Notes: generated from the sequence alone by a model not told the origin. A stretch of 14,287 nucleotides of DNA from an uncultured bacterium (GCA_949299435.1 CASGAK010000136.1:1-14287); one strand, 5' to 3'; counted from the stretch's first letter, positions 1 through 7,577 are shown. Translations and numbers: made by a program.

Positions 1-24
1 ACACGTGACGGTGTTAAAGGCTAA
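1..24 (+). CDS. C-terminal tail of an upstream gene, possibly clpP
   Basis: Frame 1 is open from the first base and ends at TAA (22-24), giving the last seven residues TRDGVKG. The stop lies 14 bases before the clpX start, and the clpX ribosome binding site falls in the gap, as in a tight operon. clpP (or tig) is the usual gene upstream of clpX, and a tail of this kind after the last strand of ClpP would be plausible, but seven residues cannot prove identity. The next bases to the left would settle it. Confidence 0.4.
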   Translation, partial: TRDGVKG

Positions 25-38
25 TAAAAGGAGATAAA

Positions 39-1349
39 ATGCCTAAACATGACGATAGCAGATTGAAATGTTCATTTTGTGGTAAATCACAGGATCAAGT
101 CAAAAAATTAATTGCTGGTCCTGAGGTATATATTTGTGATGAATGTGTAGAACTTTGTAATGAAATTCTAGATGAAGAATTTTTTGAAAACAAAGAAAAA
201 GATGGAGATGTAGCTGAGGAAAAAGAAGAAAAACCGATTCCAAAGCCTCATGAAATCAAGGCATATTTGGATCAATATATTATTGGTCAAGATGATGCTA
301 AAAAAGTTCTTGCTGTCGCAGTATATAATCATTACAAACGTCTAAAGCATAACAAGTCTGCAGATTTAAAAAATAATGTAGAGATTCAAAAATCAAATAT
401 ATTGCTTGTAGGTCCTACAGGAAGCGGTAAGACACTTTTAGCACAAACACTCGCTAAAATGCTTGATGTACCTTTTGCAGTTGCCGATGCTACAACTTTA
501 ACTGAAGCAGGTTATGTTGGTGATGATGTTGAGAATATTTTATTACGTCTTTATCAAAATGCGGAATTTGATAGCTCAAAAGCAGAAAGAGGTATAATTT
601 ATATAGATGAAATTGATAAAATTTCAAGAAAATCTGAAAATACTTCAATTACGCGAGATGTATCAGGTGAAGGTGTACAGCAGGCTTTGCTAAAAATGAT
701 TGAAGGCACAGTTGCTCATGTACCACCACAAGGTGGACGAAAGCACCCTCATCAAGAATTTATTGAGATAGATACAAGTAATATTTTATTTATCGTTGGC
801 GGTGCTTTTGTAGGTTTGGAAAAGATTATAGAACGTCGTACAAACGAAGGCTCAAGTATCGGTTTTGGAGCTAAGGCACCTTTATCTCAAGCTGATAAAG
901 AAGCTAATGCTGTAAAATTACTTAAAAAATTACAACCTGATGATTTGGTAAAATTCGGATTAATCCCTGAATTCATTGGTCGTGTTCCTATTTATGCCGT
1001 TTTAGATCAGTTAAATGAAAAGGCTTTGAAAAATATTCTTACTGAGCCTAAAAATGCTGTATTAAAACAATATAAGTGTTTGATGGAAATGGACGGTGTA
1101 GATTTGGAATTTGAGCCTGAAGCTGTTGATTTAATTGCACAAGAAGCTCTTAAAAGAAATACAGGAGCTCGTGCTCTAAGATCAATTGTAGAGGAAATTA
1201 TGCTTGATGTTATGTATGATGTACCTACTAAAGGTAATTTAGATAAATTCGTAATTACTGCAGATATGGTTAAAAACAGAAATAAAGCAGAATTGATTAA
1301 ATTGCCAACAAAAAATGGCGATGATGATGATATTGAAATTATCGCATAA
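39..1349 (+). CDS. clpX: ClpX, ATP-dependent unfoldase subunit of ClpXP
   Basis: AAA+ hexameric unfoldase that recognises tagged or damaged proteins, unfolds them and feeds them to ClpP in the cytoplasm. The 436-residue protein has the full family layout: an N-terminal zinc-binding domain with C11, C14, C33 and C36; an acidic linker (about 45-66); Walker A GPTGSGKT (125-132); pore loop GYVG (158-161); Walker B around IIYIDE (186-191); the RKH loop (234-236); the GGAF-GLE segment (254-261); the IGF loop (274-276) that docks on ClpP; and sensor-2 GAR (376-378). The IGF loop means it should work with ClpP rather than alone. Length is normal for the family. The start is fixed by AAAAGGAG at 26-33, five bases before the ATG. 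It follows another gene by 14 bases, so it is probably cotranscribed with it, and it ends at a strong terminator. Nothing is missing. Confidence 0.98.
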   Translation: MPKHDDSRLKCSFCGKSQDQVKKLIAGPEVYICDECVELCNEILDEEFFENKEKDGDVAEEKEEKPIPKPHEIKAYLDQYIIGQDDAKKVLAVAVYNHYKRLKHNKSADLKNNVEIQKSNILLVGPTGSGKTLLAQTLAKMLDVPFAVADATTLTEAGYVGDDVENILLRLYQNAEFDSSKAERGIIYIDEIDKISRKSENTSITRDVSGEGVQQALLKMIEGTVAHVPPQGGRKHPHQEFIEIDTSNILFIVGGAFVGLEKIIERRTNEGSSIGFGAKAPLSQADKEANAVKLLKKLQPDDLVKFGLIPEFIGRVPIYAVLDQLNEKALKNILTEPKNAVLKQYKCLMEMDGVDLEFEPEAVDLIAQEALKRNTGARALRSIVEEIMLDVMYDVPTKGNLDKFVITADMVKNRNKAELIKLPTKNGDDDDIEIIA

Positions 1350-1350
1350 T

Positions 1351-1377
1351 AAAAAGGCGGGGATAACCCGCTTTTTT
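1351..1377 (+). terminator. Rho-independent terminator after clpX
   Basis: Perfect GC core GCGGG (1357-1361) pairs with CCCGC (1367-1371) around a GATAA loop. The stem extends outward by a G-T pair and A-T pairs between the A run at 1351-1355 and the T run at 1372-1377. It begins one base after the clpX stop, so clpX and polA should be separate transcription units. Confidence 0.92.
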
Positions 1378-1463
1378 ATTTTTATTTTTAATATTTGATG
1401 CTTAAATTTAGATGTGGACCATTATTTCTTTTTTCTTGGGTAATTTATTAATGCTTAACATAT

Positions 1464-1492
1464 TTGTCAAATTAATATCTTTGTGAAAAAAT
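1464..1492 (+). promoter_or_regulatory. Tentative polA promoter
   Basis: TTGTCA (1464-1469, five of six to the sigma-70 -35 consensus) is followed after 17 bases by AAAAAT (1487-1492, four of six). The -10 would end only six bases before the polA ATG, so the transcript would have almost no leader. An alternative -10, TAATAT at 1473-1478, would give a leader of about 14 bases, still without a Shine-Dalgarno. The region is so AT-rich that chance matches are expected; low confidence. Confidence 0.25.
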
Positions 1493-1498
1493 AAAAAT

Positions 1499-4348
1499 AT
1501 GGGAAGTGAAAAGAATTTAATTTTAATTGATGGTCACGCACTTGCATTCAGGCAGTATTATGCACTTGAGCGTACAAATATGAAAACAACTGATGGTATA
1601 CCAAGTTGGGCTGTGTATGGATTTTTTAAATCAGTTTTTGATTTGCTAAAAAACAAAAACTTGAATCCTGATGCTATAGCGGTAGCTTTTGATGTAAGTC
1701 ATCATACATTCAGAGTTGAAAAGTATCCTGAATATAAATCAAATCGTTCTTGTATGCCGGATCCTATGAAAATTCAAATGGAGCTGATATATGAAGGATT
1801 AAAAGCCTTTAACATTCCTATTTATACAAAGGAAGGTTTTGAGGCTGACGATGTTATAGGTACGATTTCGAAAAAAGCAACAGAATTAGGACATAAAGTA
1901 CTTATTTTGACTGGAGATCAAGATGCTTTTCAATTAGTTGATAAAGAAGGTAGTGTCAAAGTCATATTACCTTCAAAAGGTGAGTTGTCAGAATTTGATT
2001 GGGATAAAATTCATGAAAAATTGGGGGTATATCCTGATCAAGTTATAGATTACAAAGCATTAAGGGGGGATACCTCTGATTGTATTCCTGGGATTAGAGG
2101 TATTGGAGAAAAGACTGCTCAAAAACTTTTGGATAAGTATAAAAATTTAGAGAATATACTTGCTGATTGCGAAAATATACCAGAAAAGGCAATTCGTCAC
2201 AGAATTTGTGAGGGAGTTGAAATTGCACGACTCAGTAAATATTTAGCGACTATTGTAAGAGATGTGGATATAGATTTTGATTTTTCTCTTGCAAATATTG
2301 AACTCCCTGATGTCAAAGCTGTTACTGAGTTTTTAACAAAAATGCAGTTCTACAGTTTTTTACGTAATATTAATACAATATTGCTTTCTTTCGATAAGTC
2401 TATGCAACAAGAAGCACCTCAGCCTTTCGTGATTGCAAAAACAGATTCGCAGCAGCAACAATTGGGTCTTTTTACTGAATCTATAAAGACAGAAATTAAT
2501 AAATTTGAATTAAAATACGACAAAATAGAAATTTCTGATTTAACATCATTGTCAGATATGGTAAATGAGCTTAAAGCTGAGAAAATTTTTTCATTGAAAG
2601 CAATAGGTGAAGCTAAAAGCCCTGTTGATGTTAAATTACGTGGTATTGCTTTTGCTATTAATAATACTTTCAATTATAAAAATAATTTAGTAACTGATAA
2701 TGAGTCAGAGGCAAGGACAAAAACTTTTTATATTCCTTTAGGTATTGATTCTAAATTACAACTTGATGATATTATAAAAGAAATCAAGCCATTAATTGAA
2801 GATGAAGAAATTAAAAAAATAACGTATGATTCAAAGATAGAATACAACATGTTCAGGTCTATGGGAATAAAATTTAATGGGTTAGTATTCGATGTAATGC
2901 TTGCAAGTTATATAAATGAACCTGCAAGAAATCATACTTTAGATGTGCAGTCTATTGAGCGTATAAATCATATAATGAGTGATTATAGTCCATTTGAAGC
3001 TAGCAGAAAGAAAAAAATAGGTATCCTAGATGCCACTCATGATGGTGTCTATGGCTATGGTGTAGATGTCGTAGCGACAATTATTGATTTAACAAAGTTT
3101 TGGTGCTCTAAACTTGATGAAAAGGAGTTGGAGCTGCTTGCTAAAATCGAATTACCTCTAGCTTTAGTGCTGGCTGAAATGGAATATGTTGGAGTATCTG
3201 TAGATGTTGACTATTTAAATGAATTGTCTGAATCTATGGAAGGTACGGTAAAAAGACTTGAGCGTAGAATATTTTTACTTGCTGGTGAGGGATTTAATTT
3301 AAATTCACCTCGTCAGGTAGGGGAAATACTTTTTGATAAACTAAAAATTGCAACAAAGAAGAAAAAAGGTAAAAAATATTCAACCAGTGCTGAAGTGTTA
3401 GAAGAATTGGCACCTGATTATAAAATTGTAGAGTTGATACTGCAATATAGAAAATATACAAAATTAAGATCCACATATACAGAATCTTTACCCGGTTTGA
3501 TAAATCCTGTGGATTGCAGGATTCATACTACATTTAATCAGACAATTACTGCAACAGGCAGATTGTCTTCTTCAAACCCGAATTTACAAAATATACCGAT
3601 TCGTACAGAAGAGGGTAATAAAATTAGAAAAGCCTTTATACCAAAAGATAGACAGAATTATCTTTTATTATCAGCTGACTATTCGCAGATAGAATTAAGA
3701 CTTTTAGCACATATTACAGGGGATAAACATCTTATAGAAGCATTCAAGTCAGGTGTTGATGTACATACCCTTACAGCCTCTAAAGTTTTTGATGTACCTA
3801 TCGAGGAAGTTACTAAAGATATGCGATATAGAGCTAAAGCGGTAAATTTTGGTATAATTTACGGACAAAGCCGATATGGACTTGCTAAGGCTCTTGGTAT
3901 CACTTGGGAAGAAGCTGAAGATTTTATAAATAAATATTTTAAAACATATCCCGGTGTAAAAAGGTATATGTCCAGAATTGTCAAATCTGCAGAGAAAAAA
4001 GGTTATGTGGAGTCAATTTACGGGCGTAAACGTCATTTAGAAGATGAGTTAAACAGCTCAAATATCCAAATAAGAGATTTTGCCAAACGTGCGGCTATTA
4101 ACCACCCTATGCAAGGTACTGCTGCTGATTTGATAAAAATTGCAATGATCGATTTGAATCGGAAATTAAAAGAAAATAATTTAGAGTCAATGATGATTAT
4201 GCAAGTACATGACGAGTTGGTATTAGAGGTTAAAAAAGCGGAATTGGAACAGGTAAAATCGTTAGTTTTGGAAGCGATGGAACTGGGACAGCCTTTTAAA
4301 GTCCCTTTAGTAGTAGATATTAGTGCAGGTGCATCATGGAAAGAATAA
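1499..4348 (+). CDS. polA: DNA polymerase I, with a degenerate 3'-5' exonuclease site
   Basis: Family A polymerase for Okazaki primer removal and gap filling. The 949-residue protein has three parts. The N-terminal 5' nuclease (about 1-290) keeps EADD (115-118), TGDQD (138-142) and RGDTSD (189-194), then a helix-hairpin-helix. The middle domain (about 310-545) has the fold-level landmarks of the proofreading domain, but the exo I aspartate/glutamate positions read K367 and I369 (segment FSLKAIGE), so proofreading is probably lost. The polymerase domain is intact: motif A DYSQIELR with D727, motif B KAVNFGIIYG with K780 and F784, motif C VHDE with D905. An in-frame TGA at 1484-1486 leaves ATG 1499 as the only ATG that gives the conserved LIDGHALAFR N-terminus. 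No Shine-Dalgarno precedes it. The gene lies between the clpX terminator and a small secreted-protein gene that overlaps its stop. Confidence 0.97.
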   Translation: MGSEKNLILIDGHALAFRQYYALERTNMKTTDGIPSWAVYGFFKSVFDLLKNKNLNPDAIAVAFDVSHHTFRVEKYPEYKSNRSCMPDPMKIQMELIYEGLKAFNIPIYTKEGFEADDVIGTISKKATELGHKVLILTGDQDAFQLVDKEGSVKVILPSKGELSEFDWDKIHEKLGVYPDQVIDYKALRGDTSDCIPGIRGIGEKTAQKLLDKYKNLENILADCENIPEKAIRHRICEGVEIARLSKYLATIVRDVDIDFDFSLANIELPDVKAVTEFLTKMQFYSFLRNINTILLSFDKSMQQEAPQPFVIAKTDSQQQQLGLFTESIKTEINKFELKYDKIEISDLTSLSDMVNELKAEKIFSLKAIGEAKSPVDVKLRGIAFAINNTFNYKNNLVTDNESEARTKTFYIPLGIDSKLQLDDIIKEIKPLIEDEEIKKITYDSKIEYNMFRSMGIKFNGLVFDVMLASYINEPARNHTLDVQSIERINHIMSDYSPFEASRKKKIGILDATHDGVYGYGVDVVATIIDLTKFWCSKLDEKELELLAKIELPLALVLAEMEYVGVSVDVDYLNELSESMEGTVKRLERRIFLLAGEGFNLNSPRQVGEILFDKLKIATKKKKGKKYSTSAEVLEELAPDYKIVELILQYRKYTKLRSTYTESLPGLINPVDCRIHTTFNQTITATGRLSSSNPNLQNIPIRTEEGNKIRKAFIPKDRQNYLLLSADYSQIELRLLAHITGDKHLIEAFKSGVDVHTLTASKVFDVPIEEVTKDMRYRAKAVNFGIIYGQSRYGLAKALGITWEEAEDFINKYFKTYPGVKRYMSRIVKSAEKKGYVESIYGRKRHLEDELNSSNIQIRDFAKRAAINHPMQGTAADLIKIAMIDLNRKLKENNLESMMIMQVHDELVLEVKKAELEQVKSLVLEAMELGQPFKVPLVVDISAGASWKE

Positions 4349-4761
4349 AGAAGCTACTTTTATTATTGGCCTTAATATTTATAGGTATTATACCGGTATA
4401 CGCACAGGAGCCTATGACAAATTTAAGTACGCTGGTGACTCCGCAGAATGTACCTTTTGAAGATTGTACCAAAACTTTTGCGATGAATAATGATAGACTT
4501 TTTTACCTTACGATGTCTGCAGTTAATGCAAATCGTTTTGAGATAAAAGAGGTGCAGTCAAAGACAGGATATGTCCTTTTTTCTGCTGTCGGTAAGGAGT
4601 TTTTGGCAAGTGTAATTTCAATTGATAAGTATCGTTCAATGCTTAAAATAACTCCTGCTAATAATAATTATTTCTTTGCACCCGGAATTGTTTTAAATAT
4701 TTACAAATATATTGATATAAATGCAAATGAGCATTTGCAGAATATTCCAAAAGGCGGGTAA
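4336..4761 (+). CDS. Small secreted protein of unknown function
   Basis: Not recognised as a named family. The 141 residues begin with a clear Sec signal peptide: MERIKK, a leucine-rich hydrophobic core (7-20), and a probable signal peptidase I site after VYA (residue 23). There is no lipobox cysteine, so it is probably soluble in the periplasm or outside. The mature part of about 118 residues has one cysteine (C44) and a pattern of alternating hydrophobic residues (about 55-125) suggesting a small beta-rich domain. The ATG lies within the end of polA, sharing 13 bases in another frame, which suggests translational coupling to polA; a weak AGGTG lies five bases upstream. An export protein overlapping polA is an odd pairing and may simply reflect compact packing. 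It ends nine bases before the convergent tlyA stop with no hairpin visible between them. Confidence 0.82.
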   Translation: MERIKKLLLLLALIFIGIIPVYAQEPMTNLSTLVTPQNVPFEDCTKTFAMNNDRLFYLTMSAVNANRFEIKEVQSKTGYVLFSAVGKEFLASVISIDKYRSMLKITPANNNYFFAPGIVLNIYKYIDINANEHLQNIPKGG

Positions 4762-4770
4762 TGTAATAGT

Positions 4771-5589
4771 TTAGTTTAACTTTTCAAATGCTTCTGATAC
4801 AATTTGTTGAATGTTATTGCAATTAAATTCCGTATCATTTTGACCTGTTGTAATCCATAAAAGGTATTCTATATTACCTGAGGGGCCTTTTATTGACGAG
4901 TAGGTTAAATCTTTTATTTTGTAATTTGTTGATTTTGCAAAGTTAATAACGTTTTCAATAACTTCTTTGTGTACTGTTTTATCTCTTACAACTCCACCTT
5001 TTTCGACTTTTTCTTTTCCCGCTTCAAATTGAGGCTTAATTAAAAGAATCATTTCATGAAAATCAGGGTTAAGAAGTTTTTTCAAATTTTCCAAAACTTT
5101 TGTAAGAGATATAAAAGATAAATCACTGACAAGTAAATCAGCAACAGGTTCTTGTGCTTGATAAATATCTTCGAAATCACAAATTTTAAGGTTGTTTCTT
5201 TCAATGACTTTTACTCGATTGTCAGAACGAATTTTCCAATCAATTTGCCCATATCCGACATCGACTGCATAGACAAACTTTGCTCCATTTTGTAAAAGAC
5301 AATCGGTAAATCCGCCAGTGGAGGCTCCTGCATCAAAACAAATTCTGTCTTTTACATTTACATCAAATGTTTCAAGAGCCTTTTTGAGCTTAAATCCACC
5401 TCTTGAAACAAACGGCATTGATTTAACAACGATATCATATTCTTTAGTCGGGTTGATTTGAAAGCCTGCTTTTGTAATGTATTCATCATTAATTTTTACA
5501 TGTCCTGCAAGAATAGCAGCGGCAGCTTTACTTTTTGTTTCAAAATATCCAAGATCTGTTAAGTATTTGTCAAGTCGTTCTTTACTCAT
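4771..5589 (-). CDS. tlyA: TlyA-family rRNA 2'-O-ribose methyltransferase
   Basis: Predicted SAM-dependent methyltransferase acting on ribosomal RNA (cytidine 2'-O-methylation in studied TlyA proteins; often labelled haemolysin A). The 272 residues consist of an S4 RNA-binding domain (about 3-60, RLDKYL start) followed by an FtsJ/RrmJ-like Rossmann domain with the SAM loop DAGASTGGFTD (86-96). The K-D-K-E catalytic set of this fold is visible as K67 (SRGGFKL), D156 (VSDLSFISL), K185 (LLIKPQFEAG) and E241 (GNIEYLLW). Length is typical. It lies 29 bases downstream of the prepilin gene on the same strand, so it can be read from that promoter, but an extended -10 just before its ATG suggests its own start as well. 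No Shine-Dalgarno is visible. Family assignment is secure; the exact rRNA target is not readable from the sequence. Confidence 0.93.
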   Translation of the reverse strand: MSKERLDKYLTDLGYFETKSKAAAAILAGHVKINDEYITKAGFQINPTKEYDIVVKSMPFVSRGGFKLKKALETFDVNVKDRICFDAGASTGGFTDCLLQNGAKFVYAVDVGYGQIDWKIRSDNRVKVIERNNLKICDFEDIYQAQEPVADLLVSDLSFISLTKVLENLKKLLNPDFHEMILLIKPQFEAGKEKVEKGGVVRDKTVHKEVIENVINFAKSTNYKIKDLTYSSIKGPSGNIEYLLWITTGQNDTEFNCNNIQQIVSEAFEKLN

Positions 5590-5595
5590 AATAAA

Positions 5596-5604
5596 AAAAT
5601 ATCA
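5596..5604 (-). promoter_or_regulatory. Candidate extended -10 promoter of tlyA, predicted leaderless
   Basis: Read on the minus strand this is TGATATTTT, that is TGn plus a four-of-six -10 (TATTTT, 5601-5596). Six bases separate it from the tlyA ATG, so transcription would begin at or within one or two bases of the start codon. No convincing -35 is seen. It lies within the short prepilin-tlyA gap and could be a secondary promoter. Confidence 0.35.
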
Positions 5605-5618
5605 TGAGCAATATTTTT

Positions 5619-6338
5619 TTACCAGTAGGTTATAGTCCAGCTTTCTGCCATAATTCTAGCAGCACAGTAAAGTCCACCCAAATAAGCCTGTAATTTACAG
5701 CTTCTGTCACTTCCGTCTGATATTTCAGTTAATGATTTTTCATATCCCCAAGGCATGATTCTGTTTCCGTCAACTACGAACAAAAACAAATCATATCCGG
5801 CTTTGTTAGGTCTATCGTTACTTCCGTTTATATCTATAAATATTAAACGAGAGAAACTGTTTTGCCAATTAGATGAGGAAGTCATTACTGGATTTAGACC
5901 TACACATGTACCGTCTGTTAGTTTTATTGATGCTGTATAGCCTGCAAAAAATGGTGAAGATATATATACATTATCAAGCCAACCATATTGTGTACTTTCC
6001 TTATCACCATTTTGGTAATTGCTTGGGAATTTTCCCTCAAAACACATTAAATTTGAAGGACTTTCATTTGTCGGAAATACTTTAGCACCTTTAATTTCGG
6101 GTTTTATGTAATGTTCAAGAACAAATTCAGCATCTTCCCAGTTTTCCCAATCTTTTACTTCGCCATGTTTTGCTTGTGCTGCAAGAAATGCCTGGCTGAT
6201 TGTAGAATATGCTTTTTTAAGTCGAGTTTCGGCTTCTTTCCGTTGATAATTTTTTATAACTGTAGGCATTGTCATAGCTGCTACGATACCAATGATTCCT
6301 AGAGTTATTAACACTTCCGCCATTGTAAATGCTCGCAT
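5619..6338 (-). CDS. Type IV prepilin-like / pseudopilin-like secreted protein
   Basis: Predicted substrate of a prepilin peptidase and a type IV pilus or type II secretion-like machine. The N-terminus MRA-FTMAEVLITLG is a class III signal: a three-residue leader, cleavage before F4, and the conserved glutamate at mature position +5 (E8), then one hydrophobic helix (to about 28). The 239-residue globular part carries four cysteines (C99, C145, C214, C225) that could form two disulfides and a D-x-N-G...PN..G-x-D segment (169-183) that looks like an acidic loop, possibly a metal site. Such orphan prepilins are frequent in Gastranaerophilales-type genomes (from memory). No pilus assembly genes are in the window. 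The start is certain: AGGGAGG lies four bases before the ATG. A near-consensus sigma-70 promoter (6420-6393) reads into it, and tlyA follows by 29 bases. Confidence 0.88.
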   Translation of the reverse strand: MRAFTMAEVLITLGIIGIVAAMTMPTVIKNYQRKEAETRLKKAYSTISQAFLAAQAKHGEVKDWENWEDAEFVLEHYIKPEIKGAKVFPTNESPSNLMCFEGKFPSNYQNGDKESTQYGWLDNVYISSPFFAGYTASIKLTDGTCVGLNPVMTSSSNWQNSFSRLIFIDINGSNDRPNKAGYDLFLFVVDGNRIMPWGYEKSLTEISDGSDRSCKLQAYLGGLYCAARIMAESWTITYW

Positions 6339-6380
6339 TTAACCTCCCTTGATATATTACGTCTATTAATTTCTATTTTG

Positions 6381-6433
6381 TAGACATGATTTATTATAGA
6401 CATTATTTGTAGAATGTCAAGATATTTTAGACA
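6381..6433. repeat. TAGACA box array between prepilin and XRE genes, candidate operator
   Basis: TAGACA occurs exactly at 6381-6386, 6397-6402 and 6428-6433, with a related TAGAAT at 6411-6416 filling the gap, so the units begin 16, 14 and 17 bases apart. An inverted partner, GTCTA (6361-6365), faces the first box. The array covers the prepilin promoter and lies about 60 bases before the XRE start. This is the arrangement expected of an operator for the adjacent regulator, but binding is an inference. Confidence 0.5.
6393..6420 (-). promoter_or_regulatory. Sigma-70 promoter of the prepilin gene
   Basis: On the minus strand a perfect TTGACA (6420-6415) and a perfect TATAAT (6398-6393) are separated by 16 bases. 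The predicted start, near 6386, gives a leader of about 48 bases carrying AGGGAGG before the prepilin ATG. This is the best promoter in the window. TAGACA boxes overlap the -10, the start site and the flank of the -35, implying repression or other control. Confidence 0.8.
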
Positions 6434-6489
6434 AATTATCACATTAATTTTTGTTTTTAAAAAACATATCCTAATTAAAGGAGATGAAT

Positions 6490-6807
6490 ATGAATGTAAA
6501 AGCTGCATTAGGGGCACGCATAAAAACTTTAAGACATAAAATCGGCTATACACAAGAGCAGTTTGCAGAAGCTGTCGGAGTCGCACCAAGACATATAAGC
6601 AGAATAGAAAACGGAGTAAATACACCGTCAGTAGAAACTCTTGCGAGAATTGCCGAAATTCTGGAAGTAGATATTAAAGAGTTGTTTAATTTCCCCTATA
6701 TGGAGTCCGAAAAATATTTGAGAGATGATATTGAACTTATTTTAAGTAAATTAAGTTTTGATGAGTTAAAACTGGCTCATGGTGTGTTAAGTGAAATTTT
6801 TAGATAG
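6490..6807 (+). CDS. XRE-family helix-turn-helix transcriptional regulator
   Basis: Small DNA-binding protein of the Cro/CI type. The 105 residues hold one HTH_3 domain (about 6-65): ARIKTLRHKIGYTQEQFAEA leads into the turn, VAPRHISRIENG is the recognition helix, and TPSVETLARIAEILEV completes the fold. The C-terminal 40 residues (YMESEKYLRDDIELILSKLS onward) look like two short helices, probably for dimerisation; no ligand or peptidase domain is present. I chose ATG 6490 rather than ATG 6484 because AAAGGAG (6477-6483) abuts the earlier ATG directly but is six bases from the later one. It is divergent from the prepilin gene, with TAGACA boxes between them, so prepilin control and autoregulation are likely. 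Its last eight bases overlap the convergent tatD stop. Confidence 0.92.
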   Translation: MNVKAALGARIKTLRHKIGYTQEQFAEAVGVAPRHISRIENGVNTPSVETLARIAEILEVDIKELFNFPYMESEKYLRDDIELILSKLSFDELKLAHGVLSEIFR

Positions 6808-7570
6808 ATAAAATTTCTTCAGCGTTAGAAGTTGTAATTTGAGTAAGCTCATCTATTGATATTTCTCTAAGTTTGGCAATTTCTTCGGCTGTATATTTAA
6901 TGTAAGCAGGTTGATTTTCTTTTCCTCTGTATGGAACAGGGGTAAGATAAGGAGCATCTGTCTCCAGTAAAAGTCTTTCAAGGGGTATGTTAATAGCAAC
7001 TTCTTTCATTTTTTTTGCGTTCTTGAAGGTCACAACTCCGCCAAGTGCTATATAAAATCCTTCTCTAATACATTCGTTTGCAAATTCTGCACTTCCTGAA
7101 AAACAGTGCATAATTACTTTTGAAGATTTGTTGTATTCTTTCAGGATATCAAAAGTATCTTTATGTGCCTCTCTGTCGTGTACATTCATTGGTAAATTGA
7201 GTTCATTTGCAAGTTGAATTTGTTGTATAAATACTTCTTTTTGCAATTCTATGTTACTTTTGTCCCAGTAGTAATCAAGTCCGATTTCGCCAATTCCTGC
7301 TACTTTATTGGATTTGGCATAGATTTTAATTTTATTTGCAATCAGATCACTCCAATCTTTTGCTTCTTCGGGGTGTATCCCTAAATAGCAATATATATTT
7401 TCGTATTTTTGAGAAAGCTCATATACTATATCAATATCAGAAGCAGATGAGGCAGGGATTATAATTTTTTTGACATTGTTTTGCTCTGCATTTTTTATGA
7501 TTTCGTCAAGCGAAATATTTTCAATCATATTTATATGCGAATGTGTATCAATCAGATAATTCTTATTCAT
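6800..7570 (-). CDS. tatD: TatD-family metal-dependent deoxyribonuclease
   Basis: TIM-barrel amidohydrolase-superfamily nuclease; studied members are 3'-5' exonucleases on DNA and some also process RNA or remove D-amino acids from tRNA. The 256 residues carry all expected metal ligands: H10 and H12 (DTHSH), E95 (GEIGLDYYW), H131 (NVHDREAH), H155 (MHCFSG) and D205 (LLETDAPYL). Length is typical. Paralogues (TatD, YcfH, YjjV) cannot be told apart by eye; the compact GEIGLDYYWD form is closest to the YcfH type. The start is the only ATG fitting the family N-terminus. No Shine-Dalgarno precedes it, but a perfect TATAAT lies seven bases upstream, predicting a leaderless mRNA. It is divergent from gatD with 45 bases between the start codons. 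Confidence 0.94.
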   Translation of the reverse strand: MNKNYLIDTHSHINMIENISLDEIIKNAEQNNVKKIIIPASSASDIDIVYELSQKYENIYCYLGIHPEEAKDWSDLIANKIKIYAKSNKVAGIGEIGLDYYWDKSNIELQKEVFIQQIQLANELNLPMNVHDREAHKDTFDILKEYNKSSKVIMHCFSGSAEFANECIREGFYIALGGVVTFKNAKKMKEVAINIPLERLLLETDAPYLTPVPYRGKENQPAYIKYTAEEIAKLREISIDELTQITTSNAEEILSI

Positions 7571-7577
7571 ATAAAAA

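Noticed and set aside
6361..6385. Riboswitch or structured leader before the prepilin gene
   Set aside because: Only a five-base stem (GTCTA/TAGAC) with a 15-base loop is available; the leader is too short and AT-rich for a known riboswitch.
6484..6489. ATG 6484 as start of the XRE gene
   Set aside because: It touches the Shine-Dalgarno with no spacer; ATG 6490 is correctly spaced.
6308..6625. Minus-strand open frame across the prepilin promoter and the XRE start
   Set aside because: It crosses a consensus promoter, is antisense to an HTH domain, and its residues (cysteine- and leucine-rich, low complexity) look like a shadow of the coding strand.
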